A stretch of DNA of 64,000 bases, taken from assembly GCF_000758305.1 (NCBI RefSeq), contig NZ_CP009458.1, positions 744,001-808,000 of the forward strand, read 5' to 3'. Made by a program: the position numbers and the translations under genes. The DNA is from Cedecea neteri (GTDB lineage Bacteria; Pseudomonadota; Gammaproteobacteria; Enterobacterales; Enterobacteriaceae). The notes under the pieces were generated by a model. The model made no database searches and was not told the DNA's origin. It saw only the letters and a program-made list of their open reading frames with translations. Shown here piece after piece: positions 8,035-16,989 of this stretch; the first letter of the stretch is position 1; the number at the start of each line of letters is the position of its first letter.

Positions 8035-10584
8035 ATGAGCAAAGTCAGAATCGCAGTGATCGGTAATGGCATGGTGGGCCATCGCTTTATCGAAGACTTA
8101 CTTGATAAAGCCCCGCCGGACCAGTTCGACATCACCGTATTTTGTGAAGAGCCGCGTAAAGCCTACGATCGCGTGCACCTTTCTTCTTATTTCTCCCATC
8201 ATACCGCTGAAGAACTCTCCCTGGTCCGCGACGGCTACTACGAAAAACATGGCGTAAAAGTCCTGATTGGCGAACGCGCCATCACCATCAACCGCCAGGA
8301 AAAAGTGATCCACTCCAATACCGGCCGCACCGTTTATTACGACAAACTGGTGATGGCGACGGGTTCTTACCCATGGATCCCACCGATTAAAGGCTCTGAA
8401 ACCCAGGACTGCTTCGTTTACCGCACCATCGAAGACCTTAACGCCATTGAATCTTGCGCCCGCCGCAGCAAACGCGGTGCCGTCGTCGGCGGCGGCCTGC
8501 TGGGGCTGGAAGCGGCCGGGGCGCTGAAAAACCTCGGCGTGGAAACCCACGTTATCGAATTCGCGCCAATGCTGATGGCCGAGCAGCTTGACCGCATGGG
8601 CGGCGAGCAGCTGCGCAGCAAAATCGAGCGTATGGGCGTGCGTGTCCATACCGGCAAAAATACCCAGGAAATCGTCCAGCAGGGCACCGAAGCTCGCAAA
8701 ACAATGCGTTTTGCCGACGGCAGCGAGCTGGAAGTGGATTTCATCGTTTTCTCCACCGGTATTCGTCCTCAAGACAAGCTGGCCACACAATGTGGGCTCG
8801 AAACAGCCCAGCGTGGTGGGATAACCATCAACGACAAGTGCCAGACTTCCGATCCGGATATTTATGCCATCGGAGAGTGCGCCAGTTGGAATAACCGCGT
8901 CTTCGGGCTCGTTGCGCCGGGTTATAAAATGGCTCAGGTCACAGCAGACCACCTGCTCGGGAGCGAAAACGCCTTTGAAGGCGCGGACATGAGCGCCAAG
9001 CTGAAACTGCTCGGCGTTGACGTCGGCGGTATTGGCGATGCTCACGCTCGCACGCCAAACGCCCGCAGCTATGTTTACCTCGATGAAAGCAAAGAGGTTT
9101 ACAAACGTCTGGTGGTCAGCGAAGACAACAAAACCCTGCTCGGCGCAGTGCTGGTGGGCGACACCAGCGACTACGGTAACCTGCTGCAGCTGGTGTTGAA
9201 CGCGATTGAGCTGCCGGAGAACCCGGATTCGCTGATCCTGCCAGCACACGCCAGCAGCGGCAAACCTTCAATTGGCGTCGATAAACTGCCGGAAAGCGCG
9301 CAAATCTGCTCCTGCTTTGACGTCACCAAAGGCGACCTGATCAAAGCCATCAATAAAGGTTGTCATACCGTCGCGGCGCTGAAAGCCGAAACCAAAGCCG
9401 GGACCGGCTGCGGCGGCTGTATTCCACTGGTAACTCAGGTGCTGAACGCCGAGCTGGCCAAAGCCGGTATCGAAGTGAACAACAACCTGTGCGAACACTT
9501 CGCCTTCTCGCGCCAGGAGCTGTACCACCTGATCCGCGTGGAAGGAATCAAATCCTTCGACCAGCTACTGCAAAAATACGGCAAGGGTTACGGCTGCGAA
9601 GTGTGTAAACCTACCGTGGGTTCGCTGCTGGCTTCCTGCTGGAATGACTATGTGCTGCAGCCGGAGCTAACGCCGCTGCAGGACACCAACGATAACTTCC
9701 TCGGCAACATCCAGAAAGACGGCACCTACTCGGTGATCCCGCGCTCAGCAGGCGGCGAAATCACGCCTGAAGGGCTGATGGAAGTGGGCCGTATCGCCCG
9801 CGAATACAACCTGTATACCAAAATCACCGGCTCCCAGCGCATCGGCCTGTTCGGCGCACAAAAGGACGATCTGCCGGAAATCTGGCGTCAGCTGATTGAA
9901 GCCGGGTTCGAAACCGGCCACGCCTATGCCAAAGCGTTGCGTATGGCGAAAACCTGCGTCGGCAGCACCTGGTGCCGCTACGGCGTGGGCGACAGCGTAG
10001 GGTTCGGTGTCGAGCTGGAAAACCGCTACAAGGGCATCCGTACCCCGCACAAAATGAAATTTGGCGTCTCTGGCTGTACCCGCGAATGTGCGGAAGCGCA
10101 GGGCAAAGACGTGGGCATTATCGCCACGGAGAAAGGTTGGAACCTGTATGTATGTGGTAACGGCGGCATGAAACCGCGCCACGCGGACCTGCTGGCGGCA
10201 GATCTCGACCACGATACCATCATCAAGTATCTCGACCGCTTCATGATGTTCTACATCCGCACCGCCGATAAACTCACCCGTACTTCCGTGTGGCTGGAGA
10301 ACCTGGAAGGCGGCATTGATTATCTGCGTAGCGTGATTGTCGACGACAAGCTCGGCTTGAACGATCAGCTTGAAGCAGAGCTCAACCGCCTGCGCGAGAA
10401 AGTAATCTGTGAGTGGACAGAAACAGTGAATACGCCGCAGGCGCAGGTTCGCTTCAAACACTTTATCAACAGCCCGCAGCGCGATCCGAATGTGCAGACA
10501 GTTAGCGAGCGCGATCAACACCGTCCGGCCACGCCGTATGAGCGTATTCCGGTCACTCTGGTAGAAGTGGAGGAACACGCATGA
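8035..10584 (+). CDS. nirB: NADH-dependent assimilatory-type nitrite reductase large subunit
   Basis: 849 aa (E. coli 847). Cytoplasmic siroheme enzyme that reduces nitrite to ammonium with NADH. The N-terminal FAD site is VIGNGMVGHRF, and a second dinucleotide motif is GGGLLGLEAAGAL. A BFD-like 2Fe-2S domain follows (ICSCFDVTKGDL, GTGCGGCIP). The siroheme/4Fe-4S domain has cysteine pairs C641/C647 (CVGSTWC) and C681/C685 (CTREC). ATG at 8035 follows GAGG and lies just downstream of the FNR/NarL promoter. It overlaps nirD by 4 bp. CysG, encoded downstream, makes its siroheme. Confidence 0.98.
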   Translation: MSKVRIAVIGNGMVGHRFIEDLLDKAPPDQFDITVFCEEPRKAYDRVHLSSYFSHHTAEELSLVRDGYYEKHGVKVLIGERAITINRQEKVIHSNTGRTVYYDKLVMATGSYPWIPPIKGSETQDCFVYRTIEDLNAIESCARRSKRGAVVGGGLLGLEAAGALKNLGVETHVIEFAPMLMAEQLDRMGGEQLRSKIERMGVRVHTGKNTQEIVQQGTEARKTMRFADGSELEVDFIVFSTGIRPQDKLATQCGLETAQRGGITINDKCQTSDPDIYAIGECASWNNRVFGLVAPGYKMAQVTADHLLGSENAFEGADMSAKLKLLGVDVGGIGDAHARTPNARSYVYLDESKEVYKRLVVSEDNKTLLGAVLVGDTSDYGNLLQLVLNAIELPENPDSLILPAHASSGKPSIGVDKLPESAQICSCFDVTKGDLIKAINKGCHTVAALKAETKAGTGCGGCIPLVTQVLNAELAKAGIEVNNNLCEHFAFSRQELYHLIRVEGIKSFDQLLQKYGKGYGCEVCKPTVGSLLASCWNDYVLQPELTPLQDTNDNFLGNIQKDGTYSVIPRSAGGEITPEGLMEVGRIAREYNLYTKITGSQRIGLFGAQKDDLPEIWRQLIEAGFETGHAYAKALRMAKTCVGSTWCRYGVGDSVGFGVELENRYKGIRTPHKMKFGVSGCTRECAEAQGKDVGIIATEKGWNLYVCGNGGMKPRHADLLAADLDHDTIIKYLDRFMMFYIRTADKLTRTSVWLENLEGGIDYLRSVIVDDKLGLNDQLEAELNRLREKVICEWTETVNTPQAQVRFKHFINSPQRDPNVQTVSERDQHRPATPYERIPVTLVEVEEHA

Positions 10585-10907
10585 GCCAGTGGACAACCGT
10601 TTGTCAGCTAGACGATATCCTGCCAGCAACCGGCGTTTGCGCCCTGGTCGGTTCGGCACAGGTGGCTATTTTCCGCCCACGTAAAGACGAGCAGGTTTAC
10701 GCCATCAGCAATATCGACCCGTTCTTTGAAGCCAGCGTGCTTTCCCGCGGGCTGATTGCGGAACATCAGGCCGAGCTGTGGGTTGCCAGCCCGCTGAAAA
10801 AGCAGCACTTCCGCCTGCGCGACGGCCTGTGCATGGAAGATGAAAGCCGCTCCGTGCCGCACTATGAAGCTCGCGTGCAGGACGGGCTGGTGCAGATAAA
10901 AGCGTAA
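10581..10907 (+). CDS. nirD: Nitrite reductase small subunit
   Basis: 108 aa, the E. coli length. It is the Rieske-fold small subunit that partners NirB; it lacks the CxH...CxxH cluster ligands, as expected for this family. Recognisable parts are the opening WTTVCQLDDILPATGVCALV and the C-terminal VPHYEARVQDGLVQIKA. Its ATG overlaps the nirB stop (ATGA, 10581-10584), implying translational coupling and equal stoichiometry. nirC follows after a 190-bp gap filled by a palindromic repeat. Confidence 0.96.
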   Translation: MSQWTTVCQLDDILPATGVCALVGSAQVAIFRPRKDEQVYAISNIDPFFEASVLSRGLIAEHQAELWVASPLKKQHFRLRDGLCMEDESRSVPHYEARVQDGLVQIKA

Positions 10908-10919
10908 TCCATAAAACAA

Positions 10920-11052
10920 CCCTCACCCTGCCCTCTCCCTGAGGGAGAGGGTACCGACAGTATTCCTCCCTCGGGAGCGAGGGAACCGATCGAGCAACAA
11001 TAGCGGCGACGGATGCCCCCCTCTCCCTTTGGGAGAGGGCCGGGGTGAGGGT
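10920..11052. repeat. Composite palindromic (REP-like) intergenic repeat
   Basis: The element opens with CCCTCACCCTG and closes with the near-complement CGGGGTGAGGG. Inside are three hairpins: CCCTCTCCCT-G-AGGGAGAGGG (10931-10951, perfect 10-bp stem), TCCCTC-GGGAGC-GAGGGA (10967... to 10984) and CCCTCTCCC-TTT-GGGAGAGGG (11019-11039). The same motifs recur at 53.7 and 61.8 kb. It lies inside the nirBDC transcript, where such hairpins could stabilise the nirBD mRNA or reduce downstream expression. Confidence 0.8.
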
Positions 11053-11097
11053 AATTCATTCTAATTTTTATTTTTTAACTTCATTGGGATAGCAAAA

Positions 11098-11904
11098 ATG
11101 TTCACCGATACCATCAATAAGTGTGCAGCGAATGCCGCGCGCATTAATCGTCTCTCACAGACAAACCCTCTGGGCTTCTGGGTGAGTTCCGCCATGGCGG
11201 GCGCCTACGTTGGCCTTGGCATCATCCTGATTTTCACCCTTGGTAATTTACTCGATCCGGCCATTCGTCCGCTGGTGATGGGTGCGACCTTCGGCATCGC
11301 CCTGACGCTGGTGATTATCGCCGGTTCCGAACTGTTCACCGGTCACACCATGTTCCTGACCTTCGGCGTGAAAGCGGGCACCATCTCTCACGGCCAAATG
11401 TGGGCGATTCTGCCGCAGACCTGGCTTGGCAATCTGGTAGGTTCAGTGTTTGTTGCGCTGTTGTATAGCTGGGGCGGAGGTAGCCTGCTGCCGGTAGATA
11501 CCAGCATTGTGCACACCGTCGCGCTGGCAAAAACCACCGCGCCAGCGATGGTGCTGTTCTTTAAAGGGGCGCTGTGTAACTGGCTGGTTTGCCTGGCAAT
11601 CTGGATGGCGATTCGTACCGAAGGGGCAGCGAAGTTCCTGGCAATCTGGTGGTGCCTGCTGGCATTTATCGCCTCCGGCTACGAGCACTCCATCGCCAAC
11701 ATGACGCTCTTTGCCCTCTCCTGGTTTGGTCACCACAGCGAGGCTTACACGCTGTCTGGCATCGGCCATAACCTGCTGTGGGTCACGCTGGGGAACACCC
11801 TTTCCGGCGTGGTATTCATGGGTCTGGGTTATTGGTATGCTACGCCGAAAGCCGAACGCCCGCAGCCTGCCGCCGCAGGCGCAGCGGAAACCGCCCGTAA
11901 TTAA
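11098..11904 (+). CDS. nirC: Nitrite transporter NirC (FNT family)
   Basis: 268 aa (E. coli 268). Inner-membrane formate/nitrite transporter channel that imports and exports nitrite. Six hydrophobic helices are visible, with the FNT signatures MAGAYVGLGIILIFTLGN, AGSELFTGHTM and KGALCNWLVCLAIWMA. ATG at 11098 follows TGGGA. It lies 13 bp before cysG and belongs to the nirBDC-cysG operon, so uptake, reduction and cofactor supply are co-expressed. Confidence 0.97.
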   Translation: MFTDTINKCAANAARINRLSQTNPLGFWVSSAMAGAYVGLGIILIFTLGNLLDPAIRPLVMGATFGIALTLVIIAGSELFTGHTMFLTFGVKAGTISHGQMWAILPQTWLGNLVGSVFVALLYSWGGGSLLPVDTSIVHTVALAKTTAPAMVLFFKGALCNWLVCLAIWMAIRTEGAAKFLAIWWCLLAFIASGYEHSIANMTLFALSWFGHHSEAYTLSGIGHNLLWVTLGNTLSGVVFMGLGYWYATPKAERPQPAAAGAAETARN

Positions 11905-11917
11905 TTGAGGATTGACC

Positions 11918-13291
11918 GTGGATCACCTGCCGATATTTTGTCAGTTACGTGGCCGCGCCTGCCTGCTGGTAGGCGGTGGCGATGTCGCTGAACGCAAAGC
12001 GCGTTTGTTGCTGGAGGCAGGTGCGCGCATCACCGTTAACGCCCTCGAATTCAGCCCGCAGTTTAAAGTGTGGGCTGAGCAAAATATGCTGACGCTGGCC
12101 GAAGGGGCGTTCTCTGAAACGCTGCTGGACGAAAGCTGGCTGGCGATTGCCGCTACCGACGATGATGAGGTGAATCAGCAGGTTAGCGATGCCGCTGAAT
12201 CCCGCCGAATTTTCTGCAACGTGGTGGATGCGCCGAAACAGGCGAGTTTCATTATGCCGTCGATTATCGACCGTTCCCCACTGATGGTCGCGGTCTCTTC
12301 CGGCGGTACGTCCCCTGTTCTGGCCCGACTGCTGCGCGAAAAACTGGAAGCCAGCCTGCCACTGCATCTGGGTAAAATCGCCGCTTTTGCAGGTACTCTG
12401 CGTGGTCGTGTAAAACAAACTTTTGCCACCATGGGCGAGCGTCGCCGTTTCTGGGAAAAATTCTTTACTAACGATCGTCTGGCGCAGTATCTGGCCAACG
12501 AAGACCTGCTTGCCGTTGAAAAAGAGACGGAATCACTGTTCTCCACCCCACTCGATCACCGTGGCGAAGTAGTGCTGGTTGGCGCTGGCCCCGGCGATGC
12601 AGGCTTGCTGACGCTGAAAGGCTTGCAACAAATTCAACAGGCTGACGTTGTGGTTTACGACCGCCTGGTGTCAGACGACATCATGAATCTGGTCCGTCGC
12701 GATGCCGACCGCGTGTTTGTCGGCAAGCGTGCGGGCTACCACTGCGTGCCGCAGGAAGAGATTAACCAAATCCTGCTGCGGGAGGCGCAAAAAGGCAAAC
12801 GCGTGGTTCGCCTGAAAGGCGGCGATCCGTTTATCTTCGGGCGCGGCGGTGAAGAACTGGAAACCCTGTGCAACGGCGGAATTCCGTTCTCTGTCGTCCC
12901 TGGGATCACCGCAGCGTCCGGCTGTTCCGCCTACTCAGGTATTCCACTTACTCACCGGGATTACGCGCAAAGCGTGCGCCTGGTCACCGGCCATTTGAAA
13001 ACCGGCGGTGAACTCGACTGGGCGAACCTGGCAGCAGAGAAACAAACGCTGGTGTTCTACATGGGTCTGAACCAGGCCTCGGCCATTCAGCAACAGCTGA
13101 TCGCCCACGGCATGGAAGAGAGCATGCCGGTGGCGCTGGTGGAAAACGGCACGGCAGTGAATCAGCGCGTCGTGGACGGCACGCTGAACCAATTAGGCGA
13201 GCTGGCCACCCAGGTCGGCAGCCCAGCGCTGATTATCGTGGGCCGTGTGGTGGGTCTTCGCGACAGGCTAAACTGGTTCTCAAACCATTAA
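11918..13291 (+). CDS. cysG: Siroheme synthase CysG (trifunctional)
   Basis: 457 aa, exactly the E. coli length. The N-terminal half (about 1-215) is the NAD-dependent precorrin-2 dehydrogenase/ferrochelatase, with LVGGGDVAERKARLLLEAGA. The C-terminal half is uroporphyrinogen III C-methyltransferase, with VGAGPGDAGLLTLKG, VVRLKGGDPFIFGRGGEE and VPGITAASGCSAY. The product siroheme serves NirB and sulfite reductase. GTG at 11918 is preferred over the in-frame TTG at 11912 because TTGAGG at 11905-11910 then has a 7-nt spacing and the length matches. A strong terminator follows, and yhfS is convergent 28 bp away. Confidence 0.97.
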   Translation: MDHLPIFCQLRGRACLLVGGGDVAERKARLLLEAGARITVNALEFSPQFKVWAEQNMLTLAEGAFSETLLDESWLAIAATDDDEVNQQVSDAAESRRIFCNVVDAPKQASFIMPSIIDRSPLMVAVSSGGTSPVLARLLREKLEASLPLHLGKIAAFAGTLRGRVKQTFATMGERRRFWEKFFTNDRLAQYLANEDLLAVEKETESLFSTPLDHRGEVVLVGAGPGDAGLLTLKGLQQIQQADVVVYDRLVSDDIMNLVRRDADRVFVGKRAGYHCVPQEEINQILLREAQKGKRVVRLKGGDPFIFGRGGEELETLCNGGIPFSVVPGITAASGCSAYSGIPLTHRDYAQSVRLVTGHLKTGGELDWANLAAEKQTLVFYMGLNQASAIQQQLIAHGMEESMPVALVENGTAVNQRVVDGTLNQLGELATQVGSPALIIVGRVVGLRDRLNWFSNH

Positions 13292-13296
13292 ATACC

Positions 13297-13326
13297 AAGG
13301 GAGGCATAAGGCCTCCCTTTTACTTT
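13297..13326. terminator. Bidirectional terminator between cysG and yhfS
   Basis: AAGGGAGGC, loop ATAAG, GCCTCCCTTTT gives a 7-9 bp stem with a T run on the plus strand. Weaker T-richness on the minus strand allows it to serve both convergent operons. It overlaps the yhfS stop codon. Confidence 0.85.
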
Positions 13327-14411
13327 TCTGCCTCTGCACAGCTATCCCGCAAAATTCTTAATACGGTTTCTGCGCCACTGCGGTTAGGGTTGATGCGGAT
13401 CATCCGCTTTTCGAGGCCAGGCTCGGCCTGCCTGAACGTCCCGGAAAGCCGATAAAAAAGCGGCGGGATCTCATACTTAGATTCTGCGCCTACCGGATAA
13501 GGCAATGCGCCCAGCTTTTGTGCGGCGGCCAGCACCTTTTCGGCAATCGGCCGATGAAACTCCACCAGCAGCACCTTCGACTGCGCATTGGCAATAAATG
13601 CATTTTTAACCTGAGGCACAGCGCCCTGAGACAATAGCTCAACCAGCGTATCGTTCACCTGTGCCTGAACGGCATGCATCACCGGGGCGAAGACCAAACC
13701 GCGCAGCACCTCCATAGCCTGAAAGCCCTGGACCTGGCTGCCGCCGGAGTACATGCTCTGGCGCACCGCCTGAACGGCCGATTTGTCGCCGACCACAACG
13801 CCGACGCCCACCGGGCCAAACAGTTTAAAGCAGGAGAAAGTCGACAACGTGGCCCCACACTCGCAGCCGATTTTGTCGACCTTCATCACCGCATAGTTAT
13901 CGTCGGCCAGCGACGGCAAAGCGTGGCGATTAAAGCAGGCCACCACCTCAGCCAATGAATAGGCATCATCCAATGTCTGCCGGGTGTGCTGAATCAAAGC
14001 CGCGACGGGTCGATGAGCCGCAATAGCGGCTTCCACGTCATTTAACTTATTGAAATCGGCCCGAATCAGCGCCAGCCCCATCTGTTCGGCGATAACCGCC
14101 GTGGTCGGATACAGAGGAGCCTGATGAATCAGCAGCTTATCGCCAGCGTTTAGCAATGCCATCAGTCCGCTACGAATCGCCCCGGTTCCGGCCCCCTGCA
14201 CCAGCGCAGCGGCTGGCGCAGAAAAGAAATCAGCCAGTACGGCCTCAACTCTCTGCGTAGTGTTTGGCTGATTCAGACCGGGTACCAGGCCGACATCCCC
14301 CAGGCTCAAAAAATCAGCGCCTGGAAAATGCCGGCAGATAATATCCACCAGGGCGAACTGCTTCTGCTGGGCCTGAGCCAGGCTCAGGCTTTGCAATGGC
14401 CAGCTTTCCAC
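13320..14411 (-). CDS. yhfS: YhfS, PLP-dependent aminotransferase-like protein
   Basis: 363 aa (E. coli about 361). Fold-type I PLP enzyme of uncertain reaction. The probable Schiff-base lysine lies in TFSCFKLFGPVGVGVVVGDK, preceded by the PLP-binding Asp region SLADDNYAVM. The glycine-rich QGAGTGAIRSGLMALL near residue 75 fits the phosphate-binding helix. The start codon is GTG at 14411. It is the last gene of the yhfZ-to-yhfS operon, 9 bp after yhfT. It may be a lyase or transaminase acting on the amino substrate of the pathway; no biochemical function is assigned. Confidence 0.88.
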   Translation of the reverse strand: MESWPLQSLSLAQAQQKQFALVDIICRHFPGADFLSLGDVGLVPGLNQPNTTQRVEAVLADFFSAPAAALVQGAGTGAIRSGLMALLNAGDKLLIHQAPLYPTTAVIAEQMGLALIRADFNKLNDVEAAIAAHRPVAALIQHTRQTLDDAYSLAEVVACFNRHALPSLADDNYAVMKVDKIGCECGATLSTFSCFKLFGPVGVGVVVGDKSAVQAVRQSMYSGGSQVQGFQAMEVLRGLVFAPVMHAVQAQVNDTLVELLSQGAVPQVKNAFIANAQSKVLLVEFHRPIAEKVLAAAQKLGALPYPVGAESKYEIPPLFYRLSGTFRQAEPGLEKRMIRINPNRSGAETVLRILRDSCAEAEK

Positions 14412-14420
14412 ACAACCCCC

Positions 14421-15725
14421 TTAGGCCGGGATAAACAGGCCGCAGAAGAACAGAATATTCAGCACAATGCCGGTTATCATCACCGCCACAACCGGCGCGG
14501 CCATTTTCTGCACCGGGCGACCCAGTGATTCGTTCAGGAAGTACAGCGCCGTCGCAATGGTGAAGCCGGTATAGCCCGCCATCTTGATGGCGGCAAAGAT
14601 AGAGCCAATCAGCAGCGCCATCTCCATCAGCATGTTCATCGCGTTACGAATGTTATCCGAGGCGTTGCGTACCGAAGGATAACGGCCCAGCCATTTCCCA
14701 ATGGAGCGCAGCAACAGGACTTCGGCAGAAATCACCAGCGCGCCGACCACAAAAGCGATGAGCGGATTAGCAATCAGGTAGCCCACGGCAAAGACAAAGG
14801 TGAACCCGGCCACAGCGTAAACACCGGTCGCCAGCGCCGTCGTGGCAATCATCGGCACAAAGCCCAGGCCACGCATAAACTCGGCCAGCGCGGCCTGATC
14901 AATCAGGCTTTGAGACTGCGTCGGATCCAGTCCAACCTTGTAAGCTTTCTCCAGCGTAAAGATGGACACCTCACTGCCTGCAAACAGCTTCATGCTGGCA
15001 ACGGCGGCGATCAGCCCGCCAACGATGGCAATATACGGCAAATTCTTGATAATCCGGGACGTCCGCTCTTCAAACACCGACTGCCCGTGAGCATCGTGTT
15101 CATGTTCACCGCGGGAGCGCAGATCCTGAAAAATCGCAATCGCCAGCAGCATAATCATGCCCACGAAGATTTCGATGGATTCCGGGTTAAGCTGCGGGAA
15201 GAAACGCACCACCAGCACGCGGGTCAGCAGTACAACCACCGCCGCGAACAGGCTGTTCTTCCAGCCAAACTGGTAGAAAATCGCGACCAGCGGGAACAGC
15301 GCAAAGGCAGAGACCACCGGAGAGCTCAGCTCACCCAACGAGCCGAGAACATCTACCGGCAGCGCGGTCAACAGGTGGTTCACCGGCACCAGGCAAGTAA
15401 GAATCAAAATCCCCCAGACGGCACCCAGTCCAAACGCCAGCACGCTGTTGGCCGCCAGCACGCCGAGGATGTCGGTCGGCAGGAACAGCAGCCAGCTGTT
15501 GAGCAGCCCGGTTTTCAGGGTGAAGGAGATCCCAACGGAAGCCACAAAGCCGATACTCAGACCGAAAGCGATACTCCCCGCCTCGCGGCGGTTCATATTG
15601 CCTTCAATAAGCTGCGGCAGAATCGGTCGAATCCCGTCGTGGAACACCGCCGCGGAGCGGTGCGCCAGTAAAGCCGTCATCCCGGTCAGCAAGGCAACAA
15701 CAACAAGGTGAAGGTAGAATTCCAT
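14421..15725 (-). CDS. yhfT: YhfT, polytopic inner-membrane protein
   Basis: 434 aa with about 10-12 hydrophobic stretches, for example LHLVVVALLTGMTALLAH, NSVLAFGLGAVWGILILTCL and IATTALATGVYAVAGFTFVF. It matches E. coli YhfT (about 434 aa), an uncharacterised transporter-like protein. The C-terminus is hydrophobic (VAVMITGIVLNILFFCGLFI). It lies between yhfU and yhfS with 9-10 bp spacing. Next to the small SFCGS-type YhfU it could be the membrane component of a dedicated uptake system for the operon's substrate; this is inference. Confidence 0.88.
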   Translation of the reverse strand: MEFYLHLVVVALLTGMTALLAHRSAAVFHDGIRPILPQLIEGNMNRREAGSIAFGLSIGFVASVGISFTLKTGLLNSWLLFLPTDILGVLAANSVLAFGLGAVWGILILTCLVPVNHLLTALPVDVLGSLGELSSPVVSAFALFPLVAIFYQFGWKNSLFAAVVVLLTRVLVVRFFPQLNPESIEIFVGMIMLLAIAIFQDLRSRGEHEHDAHGQSVFEERTSRIIKNLPYIAIVGGLIAAVASMKLFAGSEVSIFTLEKAYKVGLDPTQSQSLIDQAALAEFMRGLGFVPMIATTALATGVYAVAGFTFVFAVGYLIANPLIAFVVGALVISAEVLLLRSIGKWLGRYPSVRNASDNIRNAMNMLMEMALLIGSIFAAIKMAGYTGFTIATALYFLNESLGRPVQKMAAPVVAVMITGIVLNILFFCGLFIPA

Positions 15726-15735
15726 ACGGATGCCT

Positions 15736-16089
15736 TTATTTTAAATGGTTAACGAGCAGTGGGATGGCGTGCTCGATATGCTCAACGGAAAGGCCAAACG
15801 CCACTTTGCCTTCTGAGACCAGGCGGGCGATTTGCTCTTCTTTCGCTTTAATACCGGGCTTGGCGATGGTGCAACTGCGGTTGTAGCCAATCACCGCGAT
15901 GGCGATAGACAATGCCGCACCCGCCCCGGTATTACAGGCCCCAATGTAGTAATCAAGCTGGCCGGATTTCACCTTCAGCGCGGCGTCCATGTCGTTATAG
16001 ATAAACACTTCGAAGCTGCCCGGTGCGGCGGTTTCGATGGTCTGTTTGATGAGTTCGCGCTGTAGGCCAGCGACACCGATCTTTTTCAT
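15736..16089 (-). CDS. yhfU: YhfU, DUF2620 (SFCGS-type) protein
   Basis: 117 aa (E. coli YhfU 117). Small soluble alpha/beta protein of the DUF2620 family. The core is glycine/alanine-rich: DYYIGACNTGAGAALSIAIA around residues 46-65. The family is found beside membrane proteins and PLP-fold enzymes in sugar/amino-compound operons and has been likened to a small transport subunit, but no activity is known. It is 9 bp downstream of php and 10 bp upstream of yhfT. Confidence 0.88.
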   Translation of the reverse strand: MKKIGVAGLQRELIKQTIETAAPGSFEVFIYNDMDAALKVKSGQLDYYIGACNTGAGAALSIAIAVIGYNRSCTIAKPGIKAKEEQIARLVSEGKVAFGLSVEHIEHAIPLLVNHLK

Positions 16090-16098
16090 GGGAAATCC

Positions 16099-16989
16099 TT
16101 ACTTATAAAAGACAGAGGGGTTGTCACGTAACATCAAATCGACGTCTGACTGGCTGAAACCGGCCTCCAGCAGCATCGGCACAAACGTGGTAAGCAAATA
16201 GTCAAAACCAGGCCCGCCGTTCGCTTTCAAATGGGAGCGACGAGTAATGTCCATCGACAGCATGACGTGGTCGAGTAGCCCGCGATCTTTGAGCGCGCTC
16301 AGCATCGCAATGCGTTTTTCGTCCGGGTAATAGCTGTTTTTGCCGATGGTATCGAACTGGACGTAGGCGCCCTGATCGATCATCCGCAGGATGTTGTCCA
16401 GATTGTCTTTCAGATCGCAGTGCCCGACGGTGACGCGGGAAAGATCCACGCACCATGACTTCAGCAACGCGAGCTGTTCAAGGCCCATGGTGCTGAATGA
16501 CGTGTGGGTAGAGATCGGCCTGCCGGTTTCATGATGGGCGATGGCTGCAGCCTGGAAAACTCGCTTCTCTACCGGGGTGATAACGTCCACGCTGGAGCCA
16601 ATTTCCGCGATGATCCCGGCTTTTAATGCCGTGCCGTCGATACCGATTTCAATTTCATCGATCATCTCCTGCGCCAGCACTTTCACTGGCGTGGTGGCTA
16701 CATGCGGCGGGAAGAAATCGTGCTGGTAATAACCGGTGCAGGCCATCACGTTCATCCCGGTATCACGGATGATATCCAGCAGGAACTGTGGGTTACGCCC
16801 CATGTAGCGGTTGGTCATTTCAATGATATTGCGCACGCCCTGCGCGTAGAGTGACTTCATCTCACCGCAAATCAGCTCGTACTGATCCAGTCGGCAATCG
16901 ATGTTGTCCTTGAAGCTGGAAAGATCGATATGAAGATGCTCGTGGGCATAGGTATAGCCCGATGGATCGATATGCTTATGCCCCGTCAT
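16099..16989 (-). CDS. php: Phosphotriesterase homology protein (amidohydrolase superfamily)
   Basis: 296 aa (E. coli PHP 292). Binuclear-metal TIM-barrel hydrolase. Visible metal-ligand motifs are HEHLH (H16, H18), AGIIAEIG (bridging acidic residue), ISTHTSF, VGHCDLKD and SMDITRR (final Asp). The physiological substrate is unknown; members hydrolyse phosphoesters or lactones. ATG at 16989 lies inside the end of yhfW (14-bp overlap), suggesting coupling. A phosphorylated lactone or ester in a catabolic route is a reasonable guess in this operon. Confidence 0.92.
   Translation of the reverse strand: MTGHKHIDPSGYTYAHEHLHIDLSSFKDNIDCRLDQYELICGEMKSLYAQGVRNIIEMTNRYMGRNPQFLLDIIRDTGMNVMACTGYYQHDFFPPHVATTPVKVLAQEMIDEIEIGIDGTALKAGIIAEIGSSVDVITPVEKRVFQAAAIAHHETGRPISTHTSFSTMGLEQLALLKSWCVDLSRVTVGHCDLKDNLDNILRMIDQGAYVQFDTIGKNSYYPDEKRIAMLSALKDRGLLDHVMLSMDITRRSHLKANGGPGFDYLLTTFVPMLLEAGFSQSDVDLMLRDNPSVFYK

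Noticed and set aside
8098..9249. 383-codon minus-strand open frame opposite nirB
   Set aside because: Antisense to the conserved FAD domain of NirB; no start signals or domain similarity.
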